NCBI GenBank assembly: GCA_963422685.1
Contig: OY730442.1
Coordinates: 2,480,001 to 2,544,000, forward strand
Reading direction: 5' to 3'
Origin: Spongiihabitans sp963422685
GTDB taxonomy: Bacteria; Pseudomonadota; Gammaproteobacteria; Arenicellales; Poriferihabitantaceae
DNA length: 64,000 nt
The first letter of the stretch is position 1, and each line of letters opens with the position of its first letter. Under the pieces are notes generated by a model. It ran no database searches, was not told the origin of the DNA, and worked only from the letters and a program-made list of their open reading frames with translations. The translations under genes and the position numbers were made by a program. Shown here piece after piece: positions 26,701 through 35,454 of the stretch.

Positions 26701-27341
26701 TGTGCGAGGCGGATGTCTCCATCTTGGATTTAAGTGCGCCGCGCCGCGGTATTTTCGCCGGCGTGATGGTGGCGATGCGTGTTTTAAAGACGAAAAGAGG
26801 GAAGATGGCATTTGTCACCCTGGACAATGCAATACATCGCGTAGAGACCAGCCTGTTTGCAGAAAAATTCACGCAATACTCTGGCAAATTGCAAAAAGAC
26901 AGCGTGCTCATCGCCTCGGGAGAATTCAGCGCGGATGAATTCACGGGTGGCTGCCAACTGCGGGTAGAAAATTTATATGAAATGGATGAACTCAGGAAAA
27001 GTGCCCTTGAACGTATTGCGTTAAATCTGTCCGAGGAGAATTCAGGCAAAAACGGCATCAACGCATTACACCAGCTATTGAGCGAGTATCGGGGCGGGAA
27101 GGCGGCTCTGAGTATTCGTTACACAGGTCCTGGCGGTGAATCCGGGCGAGTGGATTTAGGAGAGGCCTGGAAAGTGGTGCCGGAGCATGAATTGATAAAC
27201 CGGCTGGGGGCGAGATTCGGCCGGGACAATGTGGACTATTACTATAATAAAGAAGTGCTCATGAACGCGATTCCGGCCAGAAAATCGTATCGTTCCGGGG
27301 CTTCGGGAAAGTCGCGGCAGCGCACGGCCAGCGGTCGGTGA
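23757..27341 (+). CDS. dnaE: DNA polymerase III subunit alpha
   Basis: DnaE is the replicative polymerase. The roughly 1194-residue protein has an N-terminal PHP domain (FVHLHLHSEFSLADG), the C-family polymerase core with GPGRGSGAGSLVAW and the catalytic PDFDIDFCAHGRDRV, the FGTMAAKAVVRDVGR segment, a helix-hairpin-helix region (ALKGVGRGVV) and a C-terminal OB fold. Length and motif set match DnaE1, not the error-prone DnaE2. The frame opens at TTG 23748, but ATG at 23757 matches family starts. Its stop overlaps the next gene as GTGA. Confidence 0.96.
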   Translation: MNQPFVHLHLHSEFSLADGIVRLKPLASKCAGYAQPAVALTDWSNLYGAVKFYRACLANGVKPIIGCDVWIENPLKNPLTNSLTNGVGGDNSDRVTLLCKDNPGYRNLCRMLTNAYLRRGVKDKVVIHWNEFAQNQTGLLCLFDEHEGPVANLMARDAEAGIHRLAEMYQQILGDRLYLSISRIGWPSEPSYNHLAVQLSAKFQISLVATNRVEFIGRDEFAAHEMRVCINDGRVLDDSRRSRKFTDQQYLRSSREMCELFADIPVAVSNTVEVARRCNYFFNFDAAFLPDYPDTRGQSESAALRQLAESGLAKRLAVAQITNADGTAAIAPSYIDRLNMELGVIEQMGYPGYFLIVADFIRWSRENGIPVGPGRGSGAGSLVAWATGITEIDPLPYGLIFERFLNPERVSLPDFDIDFCAHGRDRVIEYVAQRYGYDQVAQIITFGTMAAKAVVRDVGRVMGLPYGLVDQIAKLIPFKVGMTLDTALKEEQQLQQRYQDESDVQTLIDAALQLEGIARNVGKHAGGVVIAPEPLTEYTPLYTDAHLSQAITQLDKDDLEAIGLIKFDLLGVRTLTILDAAVRMANLQLAEKNLPGLDLHNLALDDEETYRFIRSGQTTAMFQLESRGMKELIIRSHPESFEDLIALIALFRPGPLQSGMVEDFVNRKNGREIVQYPHPELEPILNTTFGVILYQEQVMEIARTLAGYTLGGADLLRKAMGKKQPAEMEKQRERFMSGAMAHGVDKNTAEHIFNLMDKFAGYGFNRSHSVAYGLVSYQTAWMKTHFPAAYMAATLSAEMDHTDKVVTLLNDCKSLGLSVLHPRINSSYYAFKPTSDTEISYGLGALKGVGRGVVQSIVDEREAGGCFENLFDFCRRLDIRKVNKRVLEVLIKSGAMDELGNNRAILMADMNNAVRAADQQQQNKQVGQFDMFGVAEVPLINSRSHVLPDWSEQQRLLGEKEVLGLYLSGHPYNQFARELASVCEADVSILDLSAPRRGIFAGVMVAMRVLKTKRGKMAFVTLDNAIHRVETSLFAEKFTQYSGKLQKDSVLIASGEFSADEFTGGCQLRVENLYEMDELRKSALERIALNLSEENSGKNGINALHQLLSEYRGGKAALSIRYTGPGGESGRVDLGEAWKVVPEHELINRLGARFGRDNVDYYYNKEVLMNAIPARKSYRSGASGKSRQRTASGR

Positions 27342-29137
27342 ATGCTCCGGGCATCCTGATGAAATGGCCCGATGAAATCAATTGTGTCGTGGCCCAGGAT
27401 TCCGGTCAGGAGCGCTGGTTGTGTTTCACCCGTCCGTTAAAAATATTGTCCACCGAAAAGGTCGGTGAAGTCACCGATGTACTGGCCCGGGTCGAGCATG
27501 AAACCAGACTCAATGGTTTATACGCCGCGGGGTTTGTAAATTATGAAGCTGCACCTGCTTTCGACAGCGTTTTGCCGGCGAAAGTCACCCGCGGCATTCC
27601 GCTAATCTGGTTTGGCATCTACGAAAATTACGTCGAGATAGAATTTCCCGACCCGGGATACGGATTGCCGGGAAAACACCGTGGAGAGCCAGACTGGCCG
27701 GATTGGCAATTGTCGGTCGGGGAAAAAGAATATCAGGCCGCATTAGGAAAAATAAAAAAATATATCCAGGCGGGCGACACGTACCAGGTGAACTATTCTT
27801 TTCGATTAAAAACGCATTGCGCCGCCGACAACTGGTCATTTTTTGTGCAGATGGTTCATGCCCAAAATTTAGCCGGGCAGGCCGGATATTGTGTTTATGT
27901 CAACACTGAAGACTGGGCGGTATGCTCGGCATCTCCGGAGCTGTTTTTTGCATATCGCGACCGCGTGTTGAAATCCAGACCGATGAAAGGCACTGCACCC
28001 CGGGGGCTGGGCTATGCGGATGATATGCGCGCCGGGGAGGCGCTGCTGAAATCGCAAAAAAATCGCGCGGAAAATATCATGATCGTGGATATGGTGCGCA
28101 ATGACATGGGCCGGATTGCTGACATTGGCTCGGTGCAGACTTCGCATATCCTGGCTTTGGAAAAGTATCCAACGTTCTGGACTATGACCACTGGAGTTGA
28201 ATGCAGAGCCGACCCGAACCTGGTTGATATTTTTCGGGCCATGTTTCCAGCCGCTTCAATCACCGGGGCGCCCAAACTGCGCGCCATGCAGATAATTGAT
28301 GAGCTTGAAAGTCTGCCCCGCCATATCTACACCGGGTCGGCCGGATTTGTGACACCGCATAATTCAGCGCAATTCAACGTCGCTATCCGCACCGTGTTGA
28401 TCGATAAAAACACCGGCAATGCGGAATTCGGCGCAGGCGGTGGAATTGTATGGGATTCAGAAACCGGCAGCGAGTACCAGGAATGCCATACCAAAGCCAG
28501 AGTGCTGACCTATTCCCAGCCACAGTTTGACTTGCTGGAAACACTGAAATGGGACCGCAACCAGGGCTACGTTTTTTTGCAGCAACATTTGACCAGATTA
28601 AGGAACTCGGCCTGCTATTTTTCCTGGCGCATCGATATGGAAAAAATTAGGGAGGCATTAACTCATGCCGCATCGGACTTTTCCGGTCTAAGCCAGCGTG
28701 TCCGGCTGCGGGTGACAAAATCCGGTGCAATTACGATAGAAAGCACCGACCTGGCGGATTTGCCACAGCCCTGTGTGGTTAAAGTTGCGCTGAAGCCGGT
28801 TAGTTCGAGAAATTATTTTTTGTACCATAAAACAACCTGTCGAAACATGTATGAAAACGCTTTTTCAGGTTTGTCAGATTGCGATGATGCCCTGCTCTGG
28901 AATGAGCGGGGGGAGTTAACCGAATCCAGCCGTGCAAATATCCTGATTGAAACCGACCAGGGATGGGTTACGCCACCCGTTTCATGCGGGCTGCTCAATG
29001 GAATAGGGCGGCAACAATTAATTGCCCGGGGGGATGTGGCCGAATCCGTGGTGGATGTTGATCAATTACTATCGGCAAAATCAATCTGGCTGATCAACTC
29101 GGTGCGCGGTTGCTGGCGCGTGGAACTGTCAGGCTGA
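27338..29137 (+). CDS. Aminodeoxychorismate synthase component I fused to 4-amino-4-deoxychorismate lyase (PabB-PabC)
   Basis: Residues 1-390 or so form a chorismate-binding PabB domain: AGDTYQVNYSFRLKTH, RPMKGTAPRG, ENIMIVDMVRNDMGRI, FPAASITGAPKLRAM, GAGGGIVWDSE. The last 200 residues are a PLP fold-type IV domain like PabC (DDALLWNERGELTESSRANI, PPVSCGLLNGIGRQQLI). Such fusions make and split aminodeoxychorismate to p-aminobenzoate for folate. The glutaminase PabA is not in the window. GTG start overlaps the dnaE stop by 4 bases. The product serves folate, relevant to the methyl-THF cluster downstream. Confidence 0.9.
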   Translation: MNAPGILMKWPDEINCVVAQDSGQERWLCFTRPLKILSTEKVGEVTDVLARVEHETRLNGLYAAGFVNYEAAPAFDSVLPAKVTRGIPLIWFGIYENYVEIEFPDPGYGLPGKHRGEPDWPDWQLSVGEKEYQAALGKIKKYIQAGDTYQVNYSFRLKTHCAADNWSFFVQMVHAQNLAGQAGYCVYVNTEDWAVCSASPELFFAYRDRVLKSRPMKGTAPRGLGYADDMRAGEALLKSQKNRAENIMIVDMVRNDMGRIADIGSVQTSHILALEKYPTFWTMTTGVECRADPNLVDIFRAMFPAASITGAPKLRAMQIIDELESLPRHIYTGSAGFVTPHNSAQFNVAIRTVLIDKNTGNAEFGAGGGIVWDSETGSEYQECHTKARVLTYSQPQFDLLETLKWDRNQGYVFLQQHLTRLRNSACYFSWRIDMEKIREALTHAASDFSGLSQRVRLRVTKSGAITIESTDLADLPQPCVVKVALKPVSSRNYFLYHKTTCRNMYENAFSGLSDCDDALLWNERGELTESSRANILIETDQGWVTPPVSCGLLNGIGRQQLIARGDVAESVVDVDQLLSAKSIWLINSVRGCWRVELSG

Positions 29138-29147
29138 CATTTTCCGC

Positions 29148-29885
29148 ATGCTGGATTTATCCGTATTGGAGTGGGCGCTGGCCGGCCTGGTATTTGTCTG
29201 GTCCGGGTTTGTACGCAGCGGACTGGGCTTCGGCGGCGCGGCATTGGCCATGCCTCTGATGTTGTTGCTCGTGGACAACCCGTTGTTGTGGCTGCCCATG
29301 GTGGCATCCCACCTGCTGGTTTTCTCGGTGTTGACGGTTTACCACCAGTTAGGGAAGGTGGATTGGGGTTATCTCAAAAAATCCATGCTGATACTGATCA
29401 TTCCCAAAATTGCCGGGGTGTCTGGATTGTTGAGTTTACCCAATGATATTCTGGTTATTATCATTTACGGCATCACCCTGGTTTACGGGCTGACCTATAT
29501 ATTTAACTATGCCGTTACCAGCAGGAATCGATTTGTCGATTACGTTCTGTTGGTTTTAGGCGGCTATGCCAGTGGTGTGTCATTGATCGGGGCGCCGCTT
29601 ATATCGGCTGTTTTTGCGCGGAATGTAGCGATCGAAAAGTTGCGGATTACCCTGTTTATATTGTGGACTATATTGGTCTGCATAAAAATGTCTACATTTG
29701 TGGCCTTTGATATCGACCTGCAATTCAGGTATACGGTTTATTTTTTACCCATGGTGGCAGCAGGTCACTGGCTTGGGCTGAAGATGCACAATCGGCTGAT
29801 TCGCGGTGGCGGGCATCACTACAAGAGGGCGATGGGAGGGGCGCTGGTTATTATTTGCGGATATGGATTGCTGGATGTGTGGTGA
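29148..29885 (+). CDS. TauE/SafE family membrane permease
   Basis: A 245-residue polytopic membrane protein with about seven or eight hydrophobic segments. The N-terminal repeat motif VRSGLGFGGAALAMPLMLLL is the TauE/SafE (DUF81) signature, and a weaker second half repeat is GGYASGVSLIGAPLISAVF. Members export sulfite, sulfoacetate or other small organic anions, but the substrate here cannot be read from the sequence. It lies 10 bases after the pabB fusion and is probably transcribed with it. Confidence 0.82.
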   Translation: MLDLSVLEWALAGLVFVWSGFVRSGLGFGGAALAMPLMLLLVDNPLLWLPMVASHLLVFSVLTVYHQLGKVDWGYLKKSMLILIIPKIAGVSGLLSLPNDILVIIIYGITLVYGLTYIFNYAVTSRNRFVDYVLLVLGGYASGVSLIGAPLISAVFARNVAIEKLRITLFILWTILVCIKMSTFVAFDIDLQFRYTVYFLPMVAAGHWLGLKMHNRLIRGGGHHYKRAMGGALVIICGYGLLDVW

Positions 29886-30057
29886 GGTTTGTATTTTTCA
29901 GGTGTAAATTCCGGGCCGTCCTCGATACTGTGGGCCGCGCCATTACTGCATTAACCGGAGCGCATTCTCCCATCGTTGCTTTATTTCATCTGTTCCAGCC
30001 TCGTATCCTCTACCCGAATAGTTCAGAGTGAATCCGGAGTAAGTTTTTAATAATATA

Positions 30058-30087
30058 TTGTATAGCATAGTATTATTATTTTATAAT
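30058..30087 (+). promoter_or_regulatory. Sigma-70-like promoter of the padR gene
   Basis: TTGTAT at 30058-30063 and TATAAT at 30082-30087 are separated by 18 bases in a very AT-rich stretch. The expected transcription start (about 7 bases after the -10) falls on the GTG proposed as the padR start (30094), so the mRNA may have no leader. Confidence 0.55.
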
Positions 30088-30093
30088 CCCGCC

Positions 30094-30438
30094 GTGAATG
30101 CGGAAGTTTATCAAAAGTGGCTGTCCCAACTGCGCAAGGGATTCCTGGAACTATGCGTGATGGCGGTGCTTCGCCAAAAGCATTCTTCCTATGGATTTGA
30201 ATTGCTGCAGATATTCAACAAGGCAGGCATAACCATTAACGAAGGCACCCTGTATCCGCTGTTAAACCGCATGTTCAAAAACGGCTGGCTGGATTCCAAC
30301 TGGGAAGTGCCGGTGGACGGCGGGCATCCACGCCGTTTTTATCGACTTAGTAACCTGGGTAAAAAGCAACTCATCGAAATGCTTGATGCTCATCAACAAC
30401 ACAATTTGTCGCTGGAACAGCTTCAGGAGTGCGCATGA
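30094..30438 (+). CDS. PadR family transcriptional regulator
   Basis: The protein of about 114 residues is a PadR-type winged-helix repressor: LRKGFLELCVMAVLRQKHSS begins helix 1, GTLYPLLNRMFKNGWLDSNW is the recognition and wing region, and RRFYRLSNLGKKQL follows. The frame opens at 30058, but the GTG at 30094 (MNAEVYQKW) gives the usual N-terminus. Its stop overlaps the next gene as ATGA. PadR regulators paired with HAAS-domain membrane proteins usually control that membrane partner and respond to cell-envelope or small-molecule signals. Confidence 0.88.
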   Translation: MNAEVYQKWLSQLRKGFLELCVMAVLRQKHSSYGFELLQIFNKAGITINEGTLYPLLNRMFKNGWLDSNWEVPVDGGHPRRFYRLSNLGKKQLIEMLDAHQQHNLSLEQLQECA

Positions 30439-31211
30439 ATAATCGCCAATTTGTATCGACCCTGAAAAAAGCACTCGCCGCTATGCCCAAACAGGCCCGT
30501 GAAGATATATTGCGGGAAATACAAAGCCATATCGAAGAATTCGATGGGGGCAGCAATTCACTCATTGAACGTTTTGGCCCTCCGCAGGAATTGGCGGACC
30601 AATATCTCGACGGAGAGCCGGTAAAGCCCACACTATCGAAAAAAGCCATCGGCTTCGGCCGGACAGTATTTCTGTTCATCGGCATAACAGTTGCCGCGTT
30701 GATTGCTGTTATTGCCGTTGTCGTCAGGATTTACACCACAGATGACTTCGATTATGCAAACGAGGGTGCGACCGAACTAACCGATGGCCGCAGTTTATGG
30801 CCGTCCATAAACATCGCAACACAGGTTGATTTGGAGATACAACAGGCCAGAGTCACTCTCTACTGGCACGACAAGCCAACGCTTGACTGGAAATGCCGGA
30901 GCGATGACCAGGATGAGGATTTCAATCCCACACAAACAAAAATTCGCCACAATAGCTGTCTGTTGTTCTTGCCGGTACAACCAGCGACTATCCGTTCGCA
31001 GCAAAGCCACCTGGTTATGGTGCGGCCCCGGGCTGCTGTGCACATCAATCTTGTGCAAAGCGATTTGCGTATTGCCGAAAACCGCAACGACTATCAATAC
31101 CAGATAGAACAAAGGCGCTCCTCCGTTGACCCGTTCAGGTCCGTTCCTAATGCTCCGGTGAAAATTAAAATTGTCGCGGATGAATCTTCGGTCAAGCAAT
31201 ACGAGTATTAA
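30435..31211 (+). CDS. HAAS/DUF1700-type membrane protein paired with PadR
   Basis: The 258-residue protein starts with a helical HAAS-like domain (MPKQAREDILREIQSHIEEF, then ERFGPPQELADQYL), followed by one strong membrane segment at about residues 75-100 (TVFLFIGITVAALIAVIAVV). An extracytoplasmic domain of about 150 residues without recognised motifs follows; it has two cysteines (WKCRS, NSCLLFL) that might pair. PadR-coupled HAAS proteins are thought to be signal-receiving or effector membrane proteins; the exact role is unknown. ATG at 30435 is translationally coupled to padR. Confidence 0.7.
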   Translation: MNNRQFVSTLKKALAAMPKQAREDILREIQSHIEEFDGGSNSLIERFGPPQELADQYLDGEPVKPTLSKKAIGFGRTVFLFIGITVAALIAVIAVVVRIYTTDDFDYANEGATELTDGRSLWPSINIATQVDLEIQQARVTLYWHDKPTLDWKCRSDDQDEDFNPTQTKIRHNSCLLFLPVQPATIRSQQSHLVMVRPRAAVHINLVQSDLRIAENRNDYQYQIEQRRSSVDPFRSVPNAPVKIKIVADESSVKQYEY

Positions 31212-31503
31212 ATTTTCAAACCGATAATCGGCATCATTACGCATAAAACAACCCGTTCCCCGGGGAATTTTAAAACTGGATTAGCGCCCGGCGGGAAGGG
31301 TAGAATCGCATGGCTGTGAAAACCGGCATACAAACATCTGCACAGCATTTTCATCCGTGATACTGGAATTAAAAAATTAAGCATACTGAATAATGGCCTA
31401 TGCCGTCCGGCCTCGGGGGTTTGATTCCTTGGGATGACGGCATCCCGGATTCGAGTCGGCCCATATTACGCATTCAAACTATTAATCATGGCAATTTACG
31501 GAT

Positions 31504-32067
31504 ATGACCGAAAAACACTACATCACCGCCCAGGCGTTGCTGGAAGATTCCTACCAGCTCGGTGCGCAGATAATCGAGAGTGGATTCAGACCGGATTTTA
31601 TCGTTGGAATCTGGCGCGGAGGCGCACCGGTAGGCATCGCGGTACAGGAAATGCTGGAGCATTTTGGTGTGCGTGCCGACCACATTAGCGTGCGGACATC
31701 GCTGTATGCCGGTATTTCTTCATCCAACAAGCGGGTTCGGGTGCACGGCCTGGATTACCTGGTAAAAAACCTCAATGCAGAAAACACGTTATTGATAGTG
31801 GATGATGTGTTTGATTCCGGGAGAAGTATCAAGGCGGTAATCGAGCAGTTGACGGCAAGAACCCGGCGCAATACGCCGTTCCGGATCAAAGTTGCCACAC
31901 CCTGGTACAAGCCGGCTAATAATGAAACCAATAGGGCGCCGGACTACTATTTGTATACCACCGAAAAGTGGCTGGTTTTTCCACACGAAGTCCAGGGGTT
32001 AAGTGATGCGGAATTAAAATCCGGCAAGGGAAAATTATTTGAGATAATTGAAAATGTTAAAATTTAA
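31504..32067 (+). CDS. Purine-type phosphoribosyltransferase
   Basis: The 187-residue protein has the type I PRTase fold. The PRPP-binding motif LLIVDDVFDSGRSI occurs near residue 97, and an N-terminal IVGIWRGGAPVGIAVQE corresponds to the pyrophosphate loop. Overall it resembles hypoxanthine/xanthine-guanine PRTases that salvage purine bases with PRPP, but the base specificity cannot be decided by eye. It sits alone, with 292 bases upstream in which I see no clear promoter. Confidence 0.8.
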   Translation: MTEKHYITAQALLEDSYQLGAQIIESGFRPDFIVGIWRGGAPVGIAVQEMLEHFGVRADHISVRTSLYAGISSSNKRVRVHGLDYLVKNLNAENTLLIVDDVFDSGRSIKAVIEQLTARTRRNTPFRIKVATPWYKPANNETNRAPDYYLYTTEKWLVFPHEVQGLSDAELKSGKGKLFEIIENVKI

Positions 32068-32364
32068 TTTACCGCAGAAAATTATCTGGTCAGGGAAGAT
32101 AGTTCAAACCCGTGGAGCCGGGTATGGTTCAGCGGGATTTACGCATAAACGTATTAAATTGGCGAAATATTGTCGCAGTCAAGACGTATTTTCGGCGAAA
32201 AAACAAACTAGAATAGGTGTCGTGGCAACAATGCGGAAAGTCGCAATGGGACAAAACCCGGTGCGGCAATTGGCTTATATATTTTGCCCGCACAGGCCGG
32301 GATTAGCGATTTTGGCTACATCCGTTAAATATCTGATTTTCAACCTTTTTGGCGGGATTTTGCG

Positions 32365-33072
32365 ATGGTAGATGAAAACGGCGACGATGATTTCGATGAT
32401 TTGGACTTGTCCGCATTGCCGGATGACGAGCTTGTCGAACAAATGCACGACGACCTGTACGATGGTTTGCGCGATGAAATAATGGAAGGCACCAATATTC
32501 TGCTGGAGCGCGGCTGGGCGGCGACAAAAGTTCTCGACGATGCCTTGGTGGAGGGTATGCGCATTGTTGGCATTGACTTTCGCGACGGTATTTTATTTGT
32601 GCCGGAAGTCTTGATGTCAGCAAATGCCATGAAAGGCGGAATGGAAATTCTGCGGCCATTGCTGGCGGAAACCGGTGCCCAGCCCATCGGCAAGATGATC
32701 ATCGGCACGGTTAAGGGTGATATTCACGACATCGGGAAGAATCTGGTGGCCATGATGATGGAAGGCGCTGGATTTGAAGTAATCAATCTCGGCATCGACA
32801 ATCCGGTTGAAAACTACCTTGAAGCCATTGAACAGCATAAACCCGACATCATCGGCATGTCCGCATTATTAACCACCACCATGCCCTATATGAAAGTAGT
32901 AATCGACACATTGGTCGAAAAAGGCATGCGGGAAGATTATATCGTTCTGGTTGGGGGCGCACCGTTAAACGAAGAATTCAGCGAGGCGATCGGAGCGGAC
33001 GCCTATTGTCGGGATGCCGCGGTTGCGGTTGAAACTGCCCAGGCAAAGATCGCGGAAAAACGCGCCGCGTAA
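32365..33072 (+). CDS. Corrinoid (B12-binding) methyl-carrier protein, MttC/MtbC type
   Basis: This is the methyl carrier of a three-part methyltransferase system. Residues 30-110 form the helical cap domain (GMRIVGIDFRDGILFVPEVL), and residues 110-230 a Rossmann-like B12 domain. The cobalt-ligating motif GDIHDIGKNLVAMMM contains the DxHxxG histidine; GMSALLTTTM and VLVGGAPLN complete the B12 cleft. An acidic N-terminal extension (residues 1-20, rich in D and E) is unusual. Head of a cluster with a methyl-THF methyltransferase and a corrinoid reactivase, as expected for demethylation of a methylated amine or betaine. Confidence 0.92.
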   Translation: MVDENGDDDFDDLDLSALPDDELVEQMHDDLYDGLRDEIMEGTNILLERGWAATKVLDDALVEGMRIVGIDFRDGILFVPEVLMSANAMKGGMEILRPLLAETGAQPIGKMIIGTVKGDIHDIGKNLVAMMMEGAGFEVINLGIDNPVENYLEAIEQHKPDIIGMSALLTTTMPYMKVVIDTLVEKGMREDYIVLVGGAPLNEEFSEAIGADAYCRDAAVAVETAQAKIAEKRAA

Positions 33073-33104
33073 AGCCGGGCTTGGCCGTTTGAGTTCGCCG
33101 GGAT

Positions 33105-33752
33105 ATGACCTCTACCCCTGATGCCGCTGGCGAGGCTGATACAAAAGCCGGCCCGGAGCCGGTACTGGTGATTGCATGTGGGGCATTGGCGCATGAACTG
33201 GTGCGCATAAAAGAACTGAATCACTGGGATCATATGGATATCCAGTGCCTGCCCGCGGAACTGCACAACCATCCCCGGAAAATACCCGATGCGGTGCACC
33301 GCAAAATTGCCGCGAATCGCGCCAAGTATAAAACTATATTGGTCGGCTATGCAGATTGCGGCACGGGTGGTTTGCTTGATGCCGTCTTGCACAAGGAAGG
33401 CGTTGGGCGATTGCCCGGGGCGCATTGCTATGAGATGTTTGCGGGTGGAAAAGTGTTTCAGCAATTACATGTAGCAGAGCCGGGCACTTTTTATCTGACC
33501 GATTTTTTGACCAGTCATTTTGATCGACTGGTTATCAAGGGTCTGGGATTGGACCGGTTTCCCCAACTACAGGAACAATTTTTCGGCAACTATAAAAAAC
33601 TGGTTTATCTGGCCCAGCGCGATGACGGCGAGCTGGATAAAAAAGCCCGGGACGCGGCGGATTATCTTGGGTTCAAATACCGGCGCATATTGACGGGCGA
33701 CCGGCACCTGGAGTCTGCCTTGTCGGTAAAAACAGGCAGCGTCAGGCATTGA
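33105..33752 (+). CDS. DUF1638 family protein
   Basis: A 215-residue cytoplasmic protein with the DUF1638 features LVIACGALAHELVRIKEL, the cysteine motif GYADCGTGGLLD, and PGAHCYEMFAG. The conserved cysteines and histidine suggest metal or cofactor binding, but no activity is established. Members are repeatedly found beside corrinoid methyltransferase genes, and the same holds here. Starts 32 bases after the corrinoid protein. Confidence 0.8.
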   Translation: MTSTPDAAGEADTKAGPEPVLVIACGALAHELVRIKELNHWDHMDIQCLPAELHNHPRKIPDAVHRKIAANRAKYKTILVGYADCGTGGLLDAVLHKEGVGRLPGAHCYEMFAGGKVFQQLHVAEPGTFYLTDFLTSHFDRLVIKGLGLDRFPQLQEQFFGNYKKLVYLAQRDDGELDKKARDAADYLGFKYRRILTGDRHLESALSVKTGSVRH

Positions 33753-33783
33753 CCCTGCCGCATTTAACAGATTCGGAGGATGG

Positions 33784-34098
33784 ATGGCAAAACTGATCAC
33801 AGTCTATTGGCGCGACATCCCGGCCCAGGTGATTGCCCGGCAACGACGCCAATCCCATAAGATTGAACTGAGCAGGCGATTTGCCGATGCCATTGACCGG
33901 GCGGCCATGCGCGCCGGATTGATGGGCTCTGATGCCTATCTGGAACAATGGAAAAGGGTCAGTGAAAATTGCGGTGATGACTTGCCGGCGGAGGTACAGG
34001 CCGCAGCAGCAAAAATCGAGGCAGCCTATGACCAGAGCCGCCTGATGGCGCTGATTCGCACTCATGGCAGCGAAGCCGAAAGCGCCTCCTGCCCGTGA
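33784..34098 (+). CDS. Small 'virulence factor' family protein linked to corrinoid methyltransferases
   Basis: A 104-residue protein beginning MAKLITVYWRDIPAQVIARQ, with AIDRAAMRAGLMGSDAYLEQ, the pattern of the small family misleadingly named virulence factor (PF13769). In marine proteobacteria it travels with corrinoid proteins, DUF1638 and methyl-THF methyltransferases. The name does not imply pathogenicity; a structural or accessory role in methyl transfer is inferred. A GGAGG lies 4 bases before its ATG. Confidence 0.72.
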   Translation: MAKLITVYWRDIPAQVIARQRRQSHKIELSRRFADAIDRAAMRAGLMGSDAYLEQWKRVSENCGDDLPAEVQAAAAKIEAAYDQSRLMALIRTHGSEAESASCP

Positions 34099-34310
34099 TA
34101 CCGGCACGGATATTTCAGGGCGACCGGAATGATGATCCGGCCGGAACCGACAATATCCATTCGATGACTCGATCTATCCCAGGACAGGGGTTTTCGACAT
34201 CGTGGTGAATGTCTGCGCTACCAATGATGTCGGAGCTGGGAGGTCAGAAACCCCCGGACTATTGTTCAGGATCGACTATTCCTGTGCCCCCATATCCAGG
34301 GATCAACTGC

Positions 34311-35375
34311 ATGATGCCTTCAATTACTAAACACCCCGGGTCAACCTTTGCAAATGGCGCCACAGTCTGGCTGCCGGCGATGTCCATCCTTCTGTTTCTG
34401 CTGTGTGGTTCGGCGTCCGAAGCCGCCGGGTTTCGCCAACTCACCTCCAGGGGCGTACAATTTGGCACCTGGTATCCGACCGATGTTCCCAGCGTAAAAC
34501 AGCGGTTAGGCCCGTTTGAAGCCACAATGGCCAAAGATGCGCCAGTGCGTGCAGGCCAGCACCAAATTGTGCTTTTCTCGCATGGGAATGGCGGACGGTA
34601 CCGCAATCACTATCTGACTGCACAGACATTGGCCGAAGCAGGATATATCGTAATCGCACCGCAACATCAGGCAGACTATCTTGTAGGCAGCCGCAAGACC
34701 GCCGCCGCGCTTGATCACCGCTATCTTGAGTTGGAGCTGGCATTGAATGCGGTACGGGCCAACCCTGATTTCGGCCCCTATCTTGTGCCAGGACCCGCGC
34801 ACGGGGTTGGGTATTCTCTTGGCGGCTTTACGATCATGCTTGCAGCAGGCGCCGAGTTCGATTCCAAAAAGGCTGCCCGGCATTGTGACCAAAATGGCCG
34901 TCAGGATCCCGGGTTTTGCGAAAATCCGGGGTTTATTTCCCGCATGGTTCAATCCTTTCGCCACGATGTCAACCTGCGCTTCACGGCTGACCCGTTTCGA
35001 CACGATCCGATTGTCACAGGCAAGGCGGTGCTGATTGCGCCCGTGTATCAAGGGCTTGAGATCGGGGTAGGTCTGTCGATTGCGGACTTGACCGTGATTG
35101 CCGTTACAGGCGACAAGATTGCCCAACCACATTTCCATGCCGAACCTTTGCAACAAACCGCAGGGATTCATGTCCCCTCCCGGTTGAAAACCATCAAAGG
35201 CCATCACTACGCATTTATCTCTCCTTTCCCAAAATGGCTGACCGATCAAGAAGAAATACCGGTTGCCAGGGATCCCGAAGGGTTTGACCGTCCAGCCTTT
35301 TTGAAAGCAGTGAATGCGATGATCCTGGAAGCGATAAGCACGCCAACACATTATAGTATCTCGCCATTAACCTGA
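34311..35375 (+). CDS. Exported alpha/beta hydrolase (dienelactone-hydrolase-like)
   Basis: The frame opens at 34209, but the ATGs at 34311/34314 place a signal peptide (WLPAMSILLFLLCGSASEAA) near the N-terminus, so I start there. The mature part has an oxyanion-type FSHGNGGRYRNHY, nucleophile elbow GVGYSLGGF, and a late KGHHYAFISPFP that may hold the catalytic His. It resembles predicted periplasmic dienelactone-hydrolase-like proteins. Its presence within the corrinoid cluster is odd; it could release a methylated substrate from an ester (inference). Confidence 0.7.
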   Translation: MMPSITKHPGSTFANGATVWLPAMSILLFLLCGSASEAAGFRQLTSRGVQFGTWYPTDVPSVKQRLGPFEATMAKDAPVRAGQHQIVLFSHGNGGRYRNHYLTAQTLAEAGYIVIAPQHQADYLVGSRKTAAALDHRYLELELALNAVRANPDFGPYLVPGPAHGVGYSLGGFTIMLAAGAEFDSKKAARHCDQNGRQDPGFCENPGFISRMVQSFRHDVNLRFTADPFRHDPIVTGKAVLIAPVYQGLEIGVGLSIADLTVIAVTGDKIAQPHFHAEPLQQTAGIHVPSRLKTIKGHHYAFISPFPKWLTDQEEIPVARDPEGFDRPAFLKAVNAMILEAISTPTHYSISPLT

Positions 35376-35454
35376 TGTCCGACAGCCTTAAAATAGTTCC
35401 AGTACTCTTCTGCGTCCTTATAATTTGCAGCAATAGACCATTACCCGCACCAGC

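Noticed and set aside
31211..31503. Palindrome TTCCCCGGGGAA after the HAAS gene as a terminator
   Set aside because: It has no loop and no following T-tract, so it does not form a standard terminator.
32048..32371. 107-codon plus-strand frame between the phosphoribosyltransferase and the corrinoid gene
   Set aside because: It overlaps the end of the phosphoribosyltransferase and the start of the corrinoid gene, has no ribosome site and shows no family pattern.
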